Shown: in pieces, positions 50,656 through 60,381 of the stretch
Numbering within the stretch: the stretch's first letter is position 1
Layout of the letters: every line of letters begins with the position of its first letter
NCBI GenBank assembly: GCA_963835705.1
Contig: CAWIGR010000021.1
Span: forward strand, 62,001 to 126,000
Direction of reading: 5' to 3'
DNA: 64,000 nucleotides
Source of the DNA: JACVRW01 sp963835705
Lineage (GTDB): Bacteria; Actinomycetota; Thermoleophilia; Solirubrobacterales; Thermoleophilaceae
Notes under the pieces: model-generated
Told to the model about the DNA's origin: nothing
Database searches by the model: none
What the model saw: the letters and a program-made list of their open reading frames with translations, nothing else
Position numbers and translations under genes: made by a program

Positions 50656-53600
50656 CTAGCCAGGCCGCTCGAGAACGGCAACGAACGCCTGTGACCGCCA
50701 GCGCGCGGGAGTGAGCAACAGGCGCGCGAGGTGCCACAGCGCGAACGCCGTGAACGAGATAAGAAGAGCGAAGAGGGCGCTGGAAGCGACGCCGGCGGCG
50801 CCGGAACCGGCCGCACCGCCCGAGGCGGGGGCCGGCGCCGAGTTCGACGAGGAGCCGCCGCTACCGGCGTGGGCGACGTCAGGCGCCGCCTCTGCGACGG
50901 CGCTCAGCGGGCCAGGCCCGAAGACCGTGCCGGTGATGGAGAGCTGGAGTGCCGCGGCCCAATCGGAGGGCAGCCCGGCGAGGCCGTGCGTGGCCGACTG
51001 CGGGCCGTGGATCGGGACCAGGCGATCGAGCGGCTCGGGCGAGCCCAGCGAGCGCTCGGCGTACGCGGCGGGCGGGACTGCGACGGGCGGAGGAGCGAAG
51101 GAGCTCGGCGATTCGGTTCCCGTCGCGGGCGCGCCCTTGAGCCCGGACGGCGGCGGACCGGAGTGCGGCGAAGCAGAAGGACCGCCCGAACCCGAGCCGG
51201 ACTCGGACGCGTCGGTGTCCGGCAGGCCGCCGAGCACCGGGCGCACGACCGGAGTGAGAGGCGGAAGGACTTCGTCGAGGATCGGAGTGACGGGCCGGAC
51301 CACCTCGGCCACGACCGGGACGAGCGGATCGACGACGCCACCGACGATTGGCCCGACGGTGTCGACTACCTGTCCACGACCGGCACGAGCGGCACGACCA
51401 CGCTGCCGACGATCGGTCCGACGACGTCGACAACCTGGTCCACCACGGGGATGAGCGGCTCGACAACGCCGCCGACGATCGGCCCAACGACATCCACAAC
51501 CTCATCCACCACGGGGATGAGCGGCTCGACAACGCCGCCGACAATCGGTCCAACGACATCGACAACCTCATCCACCACCGGGACCAGCGGATCGACAACG
51601 CCGTCGACGACCGGCACGACGACGTCAACCACGTCGGTCACAACCGGGACGACCGGGTCGATCACAGCGTCGACAACCGGCACCACGGCGTCAACGACAT
51701 CCTCGACAACCGGCACGACCGGGTCGACCACAGCGTCGACGACCGGCACCACGGCGTCGACGACATCCTCGACAACCGGCACGACCGGATCGACGACATC
51801 CTCGACAACCGGCACGACCGGATCGACCACAGCGTCGACGACCGGCACCACGGCGTCGACGACATCCTCGACAACCGGCACGACCGGATCGACCACAGCG
51901 TCGACGACCGGCACCACGACGTCGACGACATCCTCGACAACCGGCACGACCGGATCGAACCGACAGTCCGTCGACGACCGGCACGACCGGGTCGACCACA
52001 GCGTCGACAACCGGCACCACGGCGTCGACGACATCCTCGACAACCGGCACGACCGGAGTCGACGACATCCTCGACAACCGGGACGACCGGGTCGACCACA
52101 GCGTCGACAACCGGCACGACCGCGTCAACGACATCCTCGACAGACCGGCACGACGGATCGACCACAGCGTCGACAACCGGCACCACCACGTCGACGACAT
52201 CCTCGACAACCGGGACGACCGGGTCGACCACAGCGTCGACGACCGGCACCACGGCGTCGACGACATCCTCGACAACCGGGACGACCGGGTCGACCACAGC
52301 GTCGACAACCGGCACGACCACGTCAACGACATCCTCGACAACCGGCACGACCGGGTCGACCACAGCGTCGACAACCGGCACGACCGCGTCAACGACATCC
52401 TCGACGACCGGGACGACCGGGTCGACCACAGCGTCGACGACCGGCACCACCGGCGTCGACGACATCCTCGACAACCGGGACGACCGGGTCGACCACAGCG
52501 TCGACAACCGGCACCACCGGGTCGACCACAGCGTCGACAACCGGCACCACCGCGTCGACGACATCCTCGACAACCGGCACCACCGGGTCGACCACAGCGT
52601 CGACAACCGGCACCACGGGTCGACCACAGCGTCGACAACCGGCACCACCGGGTCGACGACATCCTCGACAACCGGCACGACCGGGTCGACCACAGCGTCG
52701 ACAACCGGCACCACCGGGTCGACGACATCCTCGACAACCGGCACGACCGGGTCGACCACGCGTCGACAACCGGCACGACCGCGTCGACGACATCCTCGAC
52801 AACCGGGACGACCGGGTCGACACAGCGTCGACAACCGGACACGGTCGACTCGACAACCGGCACCACCGACGTCGACGACATCCTCGACAACCGGGACGAC
52901 CGGGTCGACCACAGCGTCGACAACCGGCACCACCGACGTCGACGACATCCTCGACAACCGGGACCACCGGGTCGACCACAGCGTCGACGACCGGCGACCA
53001 CCGGCGTCGACGACATCCTCGACAACCGGGACGACCGGACGTCGACGACAGCGTCGACCACCGGGACCACCGGGTCGACCACGTCCTCGACAACCGGCAC
53101 CACCGGGTCGACGACATCATCGACAACCGGGACGACCGGAGCGACGGCATCGTCCACCACCGGAGCCACCGGCTCGGTCACGTCCTCGACCACCGGCACC
53201 ACCGGAGCGACGACCTCATCGACAACCGGCACGACCGGAGCGACAGCATCGTCCACCACCGGAGCCACCGGCTCGGTCACGTCCTCGATCACCGGCACCA
53301 CCGGAGCGACGACCTCATCGACGACCGGCACGACCGGAGCGACGGTATCGTCCACCACCGGAGCCACCGGCTCGGTCACGTCCTCGATCACCGGCACCAC
53401 CGGAGCGACGACCTCATCGACGACCGGGACGACCGGAGCGACAGTATCGTCCACCACCGGAGCCACCGGCTCGGTCACGTCCTCGATCACCGGCACCACC
53501 GGAGCGACGACCTCATCGACGACCGGGACGACCGGAGCGACAGTATCGTCCACCACCGGAGCCACCGGCTCGGTCACGTCCTCGATCACCGGCACCACCG

Positions 53601-54579
53601 GAGCGACGACCTCATCGACGACCGGGACGACCGGAGCGACAGTATCGTCCACCACCGGAGCCACCGGCTCGGTCACGTCCTCGATCACCGGCACCACCGG
53701 AGCGACGACCTCATCGACGACCGGGACGACCGGAGCGACAGTATCGTCCACCACCGGAGCCACCGGCTCGATTACATCCTCGATCACCGGCGCCACCGGA
53801 GCGACGACCTCACCGATCGCCTCGCCGATTGTGTCGATGACGACGTCGACCACCGGCGCCACTGGCGCGATCACGTCTACGAGTGTGGGTAGCGACGGCT
53901 CAACCGCGGACGGGTCTGTGCCGCCGTCCATGATCGGCCCAAGGAGGCCGCCGGGGTCGTCGGTCTCGACATCCGCGGCGCCGACGGTGTCGTCCGTGAC
54001 CGGAGTCACCGGCACGACCAGGTCCGTGACGGTCTCATCGACGGCGGGGGCGGGCGGGTCGGCGGGGAGGTCCGGGAGCTGCGGGGATTCGACGGCGGGA
54101 TCTGGAGCCTGCGACTGGGTCGGGGCGGCGGGCGCCGTCGGGGCGACCTCGGGCCCCGACTCGGCGCCGGGCGTCTCGGGAGCGGCCGACTCCGGCTGCG
54201 AGTCGTCGGCGGGCGTGTCCGGAGCGGCCGGGGCGGTGGGCGCCGGTGCCGGAGCCGGGGCGGGCGGCGCCGGCTCGATCTCGGGCACTGCCTCGACCAC
54301 AGCCTCGACGACGGGCGCGGTGGCGGCCACGGTCTCCGCCACCGGCGCAGGCGCAGGCACCGCAGCGGCCACCGGCTCCGTCACCGCCGGCACCGCAGCC
54401 GCCACCGGCGCCACAACGGGCTGTGCGACCGGCGGCGCCGGCACTCCCGGTAACTGGGCGAGAGCCGGTGAGGCGGTGGAGAGGAGAAGGACGAGCGCGA
54501 CGACGAGGGCGAAACGAAGCGTGACCGGCACGGAGGAAGGCGCCCGTGCGGCGCCTGCCGATCGAAGCCTCCTTGTCAC
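50656..54579 (-). CDS. Giant repeat surface protein, frameshifts in the repeats
   Basis: From GTG 54579 (TTGGAG upstream) there is a signal peptide (LRFALVVALVLLLSTASPAL), then about 200 residues rich in Ala/Pro, and a long tract of 11-residue units of type PVVPVVDxVVD (for example APVVPVVDEVV, APVVPVIEDVT, EPVAPVVDDTV). It ends with a Ser/Gly/Pro region and a membrane anchor (ASSALFALLISFTAFALWHL) plus a basic tail at 50656. Single-base shifts occur in the tract between about 51960 and 53040, where near-identical repeats make errors likely; the frame is restored at the end. About 1300 residues in all. Likely a cell-surface stalk. Confidence 0.7.
51400..53145. repeat. Degenerate 33/66-bp tandem repeats
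   Basis: Units such as GACGACATCCTCGACAACCG alternate with GACCACAGCGTCGACAACCG at 33-base intervals, giving a 66-base period. They encode the 11-residue repeats of the surface protein on the minus strand. Occasional one- or two-base length changes break the reading frame. Confidence 0.8.
53152..53845. repeat. Seven 99-bp tandem repeats, several identical
   Basis: GTCCACCACCGGAGCCACCG recurs at 53152, 53251, 53350, 53449, 53548, 53647 and 53746, exactly 99 bases apart. Copies starting at 53350, 53449, 53548 and 53647 appear identical. Each encodes 33 residues (three 11-residue units) on the minus strand, with the frame kept. Confidence 0.9.
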
Positions 54580-54744
54580 TTGCTACTCCAACAACTGCCC
54601 ACTGCGCATCCCTTCGCACTGCTTAAGGGCAAGAATGGACCTTTGTTACCCACAATCCGGAAAACATGAACACCCTCTTATGTCGCAACTTGCGCCCGGT
54701 TCAAACCCCGCGAGGGGCTGAATTTCGTAGAGGGAGCCCGGCTG

Positions 54745-55068
54745 TCAGGGCGGCGAACCCAGCCGAATGAACCACCGGCCGAGCCGCTCACGGCCGTCCA
54801 AATCGAAGGCGTCGACGGCGATGAAGCTGAACCAGAGCGCCTGAAGCCCCCACCCCGGCTCGTGCGGCACGGCAAGGATCCAGCGCTGCTCTCGGTCCGG
54901 CTCGCGAAGGAACAGGATGGCGCCGTCGTCGCGCACTTCGGTGATCGTGCCGGCCACGACCTCGGTCTCGTCGCCGCCGGGCATCCCGCGGACCCAGACC
55001 CTCACCGAACGGCCCTCGGGCGAGAAGCCGAGGGCGCTGCCCACGCGCTCAAGCAGGCGAAGCCGCAC
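54745..55068 (-). CDS. Small hypothetical protein, probably beta-rich
   Basis: The 107-residue protein starts at GTG 55068, seven bases after a TAGTCT box. It reads RLRLLERVGSALGFSPEGRS, then VRVWVRGMPGGDETEVVAGT, ITEVRDDGAILFLREPDREQ, and FSFIAVDAFDLDGRERLG. The alternation of charged and hydrophobic residues suggests a small beta barrel. No signal peptide or cysteine. I recognise no family. It is downstream of clpX on the same strand with about 160 bases between, and nothing else is seen in that gap. Confidence 0.6.
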   Translation of the reverse strand: MRLRLLERVGSALGFSPEGRSVRVWVRGMPGGDETEVVAGTITEVRDDGAILFLREPDREQRWILAVPHEPGWGLQALWFSFIAVDAFDLDGRERLGRWFIRLGSPP

Positions 55069-55075
55069 GGAGGCG

Positions 55076-55081
55076 AGACTA
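55076..55081 (-). promoter_or_regulatory. Candidate -10 box of a leaderless small gene
   Basis: TAGTCT on the minus strand lies seven bases before GTG 55068, which has no Shine-Dalgarno sequence. Confidence 0.4.
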
Positions 55082-55231
55082 ACGGCGGGGGAGCATCAGA
55101 GACGGCGGGGGCGCACGGTTCCGAGTCGGCATAGCCGAGCGAAAACCGAGCAGTCCAAGGAAGAGGCCGGCGGGATAGTGCTCCGCACATCCCGCGGCCG
55201 ATGACGCCGGAATGCGAAGGTTTGCAGCCGG

Positions 55232-56512
<1,281 letters not shown>

Positions 56513-56600
56513 GTCTTAGTTCTCCCTCAGCTGGACGAGGGTACCGCAGAAATACTCCCTCGACCCCCGCGTCCCTTCTCCCGACGAGATCGAGTTGAGG

Positions 56601-57185
<585 letters not shown>

Positions 57186-57194
57186 GGGCGGGCC

Positions 57195-57200
57195 AGTCTA
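57195..57200 (-). promoter_or_regulatory. Candidate -10 box of clpP
   Basis: TAGACT within GCTAGACT on the minus strand, nine bases before the clpP start. The flanking bases match those upstream of rplU. Confidence 0.45.
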
Positions 57201-57321
57201 GCGAGCGGCAGGTGGCGGCTCTGCGCGCTGCACGCGCGCGCCGCGGCGCGGAAGCGACCTGGTGCGTATACGCCATCGTGCAGGCGGCGCAAACCCGCTC
57301 TGCAAGCGAAAAAAGAAAGCG

Positions 57322-58722
57322 CTACGAGCCCGGCGTCCAGATCTGGCCGGCGCCCTGCTCGGCCGATTCCTTCTCAGGCGTCCAGAGCTTCTCGCGCGCC
57401 GCGGCCTGCTCCACCGGGATCGGCTTGGCGGACTCCACGAGCAGATCGACGGCCTTTCGCATGGCGATGTCGTCGCGCAGCGCGTCCTCGCCGCCCTGGC
57501 GGCGGGCGCGCTTCAGCGCGCGCTTGAGCTGCTTGTCGCTCGCGTCCGGGCCGGCCGCCTCGCGCAGCGCCTGCGCGATCTCCTCGTCCGACACCTCGAT
57601 GCTCTCGGCCTTCACGACCTCAGCAAGCACCGCCTCTCGCTTCAGCGCCTGCTCTGCGTCGGGCTCGGCCTCGGTGACGAGCTCCTCCTCCGTCTTGCCG
57701 GTCATCGTGAGGTACTGGTTCGGATCGATCCCCTGCGAGGCCATCCGCCGCGCGGTCCGGTGCCACATGTCGTGGGCCTTGGCATGCACCAGCTCGTGGG
57801 GGATCTCGACGGTGCTGGCTACCACCGCGGCGTCCACGGCGGCCTCGCGGAACTCACCCTCGATTGCTCGCTCCTCGGCCTGCCCGATCCGCTCCTCGAT
57901 CTCGGCCCGCAGCTCGTCGAGCGAGTCGAAGCCGCCCGCCTCGACGGCGAAGTCATCGTCCAGCTCCGGCAGGCGCTTCTCCTTGACCTCCTTCGCCTCC
58001 ACGGCGAAGACGGCGTTCTTTCCGGCCAGGTGCTCGGCCTGGTAGTCGTCGGGGAAGGTCACCTTCACCTCGCGCTCGTCGCCGGCCGCGACGCCCTCGA
58101 GCTGCTCCTCGAAGCCGGGGATCAGGCGGCCCGAGCCGAGCTCGAGCAGGTGCCCGCGCGCCTCCCCGCCCTCGAACGGCTCGCCCTCGATCGTGCCGAG
58201 GAAGTCCACGACCACGAAGTCGCCCTGGCCGGCGGCGCGCTCCACGGTATCGAGCGAGGCGAGCGATTCGCGCATCCGCTCGAGCTCCGCCTGCACCTCT
58301 TGGGCGTTCACGGACGGCTCGCGCCGGCCCACCTCGAGGCCCTTGTACTCGCCCAGCTTCGCCGGCGGCACGACCCCGACTTCGATCGTGAAGGCGAGCG
58401 GCAACCCCTTCTCGGGGAGGTCCGAGAGGTCGAGCTGGGGGTCCCCGACGGTCGTGATGCCGGCGTCCGCCACGGCCTCCTCGTACCAGCCGGGCAGCCC
58501 TCGCCGGAGCGCCTCGTCCATCACGGCCTCGCGCCCCACCTGCCTCAGCACGACCTCCGGCGGCACCTTGCCGCTGCGGAATCCGGGCACGCGGATCTCG
58601 CGGCCGAGGTCGGCGGCGGCGCTGCGAAGCGCGCTCTCGAGCGCGTCGGCGGGCACCTCTACATCCACGCGCACGCGCGAGTCGTCGAGCTCTGTGGTCT
58701 TCGTGGTTACGGCTGCGGCCAT
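57322..58722 (-). CDS. tig: Trigger factor
   Basis: ATG 58722 gives 466 residues. The ribosome-binding domain contains IRVPGFRSGKVPPEVVLRQV (the G-F-R-x-G-K-x-P signature). The FKBP-like domain contains GDFVVVDFLGTIEGEPFEGG and GSGRLIPGFEEQLEGVAAGD. A long helical C-terminal domain follows, with an acidic end. It chaperones nascent chains and has peptidyl-prolyl isomerase activity. The gene lies upstream of clpP-clpX, the classic order, with 136 bases before clpP. TACTCT nine bases upstream is a likely -10. Confidence 0.96.
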   Translation of the reverse strand: MAAAVTTKTTELDDSRVRVDVEVPADALESALRSAAADLGREIRVPGFRSGKVPPEVVLRQVGREAVMDEALRRGLPGWYEEAVADAGITTVGDPQLDLSDLPEKGLPLAFTIEVGVVPPAKLGEYKGLEVGRREPSVNAQEVQAELERMRESLASLDTVERAAGQGDFVVVDFLGTIEGEPFEGGEARGHLLELGSGRLIPGFEEQLEGVAAGDEREVKVTFPDDYQAEHLAGKNAVFAVEAKEVKEKRLPELDDDFAVEAGGFDSLDELRAEIEERIGQAEERAIEGEFREAAVDAAVVASTVEIPHELVHAKAHDMWHRTARRMASQGIDPNQYLTMTGKTEEELVTEAEPDAEQALKREAVLAEVVKAESIEVSDEEIAQALREAAGPDASDKQLKRALKRARRQGGEDALRDDIAMRKAVDLLVESAKPIPVEQAAAREKLWTPEKESAEQGAGQIWTPGS

Positions 58723-58731
58723 GAGCGCCTG

Positions 58732-58741
58732 AGAGTACCTT
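58732..58741. promoter_or_regulatory. Overlapping divergent -10 boxes (tig and small gene)
   Basis: On the minus strand TACTCT (58737-58732) precedes tig by nine bases; on the plus strand TACCTT (58736-58741) precedes ATG 58750 by eight. They share two base pairs, so the two promoters may compete. Confidence 0.4.
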
Positions 58742-58749
58742 GCGCGTTC

Positions 58750-58887
58750 ATGAGGCCGACCGTCCGTCTCGCCGCCTGGCTCGTGACCGGCCCGCCGGGG
58801 CATTTCTGGAGCGCCGCGGCCGACATCGTGGTCCTGTGGGCGCGCTATGGCTGGGCGCGCGCCACACGCCGGCCGCCGTCGGTCTAG
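58750..58887 (+). CDS. Small hypothetical protein (45 aa)
   Basis: The product reads MRPTVRLAAWLVTGPPGHFW, then SAAADIVVLWARYGWARATR and a short basic end. Short proteins with the same L-V-T-G-P-x-G-H start and a W-A-R-Y-x-W-A-R end occur in many actinobacteria as I recall. It probably lies at the membrane surface. It is divergent from tig with a TACCTT box upstream. The stop shares CTAG with the convergent gene at 58884. Confidence 0.55.
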   Translation: MRPTVRLAAWLVTGPPGHFWSAAADIVVLWARYGWARATRRPPSV

Positions 58888-59186
58888 CCGCGCCGGGCCT
58901 GCGCCCCGGCGCCCAGCGCGCCGATGTCGAGCAGGAACGCCAGCACGACCCAGAACCACTCGATGCCGTCCACGCCGCCGATCGGCGACCAGAAGAGCGC
59001 GTAGACCAGCGTCGTCAGCGGCAGGAAGATCAGGCCGAGCAGAGGGAGGATGAACGTGTCGTAGGCCTGGTCGATCTCGTTGGTGAAGATCCACACGATG
59101 ATCAGGCCGACGCGCGGGAAGAAGCCGGTCAGGATCGCAAAGAGGCAGCCCACGGCGCGGAGCCTCGCGCGCGCGCGGGTGAGCAC
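58884..59186 (-). CDS. Small membrane protein
   Basis: The 100-residue protein has three hydrophobic segments: AVGCLFAILTGFFPRVGLII, FILPLLGLIFLPLTTLVYAL and WFWVVLAFLLDIGALGAGAQ, with EIDQAYDTF between. The GIEWFWVVLA motif and the arrangement resemble small membrane proteins of unknown function in actinobacteria. GTG 59186 is the start. It is transcribed after the DUF202 gene on the same strand. Confidence 0.65.
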   Translation of the reverse strand: MLTRARARLRAVGCLFAILTGFFPRVGLIIVWIFTNEIDQAYDTFILPLLGLIFLPLTTLVYALFWSPIGGVDGIEWFWVVLAFLLDIGALGAGAQARRG

Positions 59187-59225
59187 GCATCACCCGCCGT
59201 GGGTGAGCCTGCCGGCAGCCCGACC

Positions 59226-59579
59226 TCACGATTGCGCCACGATCACCCCGATGGTCGCGAACGCCAGCGTCATCGCCGCGATCGTCAGGACGAGCACCCA
59301 GACCTCGCTCACCTGTGCGTAGTCGCCGCGCTCGAGCGCCCGCTCCACCGCCCGCCTGCGCACGGCGCCCGCCAAAAACACCGCGGCCGCGAGCGCCGCG
59401 TAGCCCACGCCGAGCACCACGTACGCCGTCCGCCCGCCGTCCACCAGCTCGGGCACCACGCCCCCGACCGCCACCGCAGCGGTGGCCGACGCTATGCCGG
59501 AGCGCCACCAGGCAAGCCACGTGCGCTCTGCCGCGAGGCGCGTGCGCCGGGTCACGTCGTCGTCAGGCGGCCCGCTCAC
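59226..59579 (-). CDS. DUF202/YidH-like membrane protein
   Basis: The 117-residue protein begins with RRTRLAAERTWLAWWRSGIA, the L-A-x-E-R-T-x-L-A-W-x-R-x-x-x-A signature of DUF202 (YidH) proteins, followed by three membrane helices (VVLGVGYAALAAAVFLAGAV and VLVLTIAAMTLAFATIGVIV). Function is unknown. GTG 59579 overlaps the end of the YihY gene by 17 bases, so they are co-translated. Confidence 0.85.
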   Translation of the reverse strand: MSGPPDDDVTRRTRLAAERTWLAWWRSGIASATAAVAVGGVVPELVDGGRTAYVVLGVGYAALAAAVFLAGAVRRRAVERALERGDYAQVSEVWVLVLTIAAMTLAFATIGVIVAQS

Positions 59580-60381
59580 GCACCCTTCTCCGCGTCATGC
59601 GCCGGATGTGATCGCCGTACACCTCGCTCGCGACCGCCCCCACGACCGCGCCGATCACCACCACGAAGGCCATCACCAGCAGCCACGACTGGATCGAGAA
59701 CGCGATCCCGATCAGGCCGTACTTCTCGGCCGACCACTTCATCAGGATCGGGACATAGATCCCGGAGGCGATGCTGATCAGCACGCCGAGCACGCCGGAG
59801 ACGATGGCCCCGGGCAGCAGCCGCCGCCAATCGCGGATGCCGAGCAGGATCGCCGGCGTCCAGAGCCAGAGGGCCAAACCGGTGAGCGCGGTCGCGGTGA
59901 GTGCCAGGAAAACGCCGCCGATGCCACTCAGACCCTCGCGCAGTGGCGAGCTGACCACGACCCACACCCCAAAGCCGGCGAGCCACGCCAGCCCCCGCCA
60001 CATCTCTCGGGGGCCGCCCGACTCCGTCCCGTAGGAACGCTGGTACATGCGCTGCATCGCGCGCGTGAACGAGAGCGTGGCGAGCACCAGGATCACCACC
60101 CCGACCCAGGTGATCGTGGTCTCCGCTTCTCCCACGGTGTCGAACAGCGCCCGCACGCTGCGCGCCGAGTCACCCTCGAGCCCGAAACGCTCGATGATGG
60201 CGTCGGCCAGGTCCCGGTCCTCCGGGCTGACCGACGACGCCACGATCAGAAACGGGATCAGCGACGTGAACGCCTGCGCGGCGATCACGGTGGCCTGCTG
60301 GGCCCCCTCGATCTGGACGAACCGGCGCAGCGATCGGAGCCCGAAATCGGCGATCCCCGCGGGGATCGCTGGAAGCCTCAA
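59563..60381 (-). CDS. YihY/virulence factor BrkB family membrane protein
   Basis: About 272 residues with six helices: GAQQATVIAAQAFTSLIPFL, ITWVGVVILVLATLSFTRAM, GLAWLAGFGVWVVVSSPLRE, RRLLPGAIVSGVLGVLISIA and SWLLVMAFVVVIGAVVGAVA. The FTRAMQRMYQRSYG segment corresponds to the conserved loop of the YihY family. These proteins were once named RNase BN in error; their true function is unclear. TTG 60381 is chosen because it overlaps the stop of the LuxR gene (TTGA). Confidence 0.82.
   Translation of the reverse strand: MRLPAIPAGIADFGLRSLRRFVQIEGAQQATVIAAQAFTSLIPFLIVASSVSPEDRDLADAIIERFGLEGDSARSVRALFDTVGEAETTITWVGVVILVLATLSFTRAMQRMYQRSYGTESGGPREMWRGLAWLAGFGVWVVVSSPLREGLSGIGGVFLALTATALTGLALWLWTPAILLGIRDWRRLLPGAIVSGVLGVLISIASGIYVPILMKWSAEKYGLIGIAFSIQSWLLVMAFVVVIGAVVGAVASEVYGDHIRRMTRRRVRERAA

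Noticed and set aside
51400..53845. CRISPR-like regular repeats
   Set aside because: The repeats are contiguous with no unique spacers, keep coding periodicity of 33 or 99 bases, and no cas genes are near.
50731..53892. Very long plus-strand Thr/Ser-rich frames resembling a mucin-like protein
   Set aside because: They are antisense to the repeat surface gene. Only the minus strand has a signal peptide at one end and a membrane anchor at the other; the Thr/Ser pattern is a by-product of the tandem repeat.
57290..57322. T-rich stretch after tig as an intrinsic terminator
   Set aside because: Only a weak AGCG/CGCT stem flanks the T-run; too little pairing to call.
57262..58887. Long plus-strand frame opposite tig
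   Set aside because: Only its last 45 codons (58750-58887) look real; the rest mirrors trigger factor.
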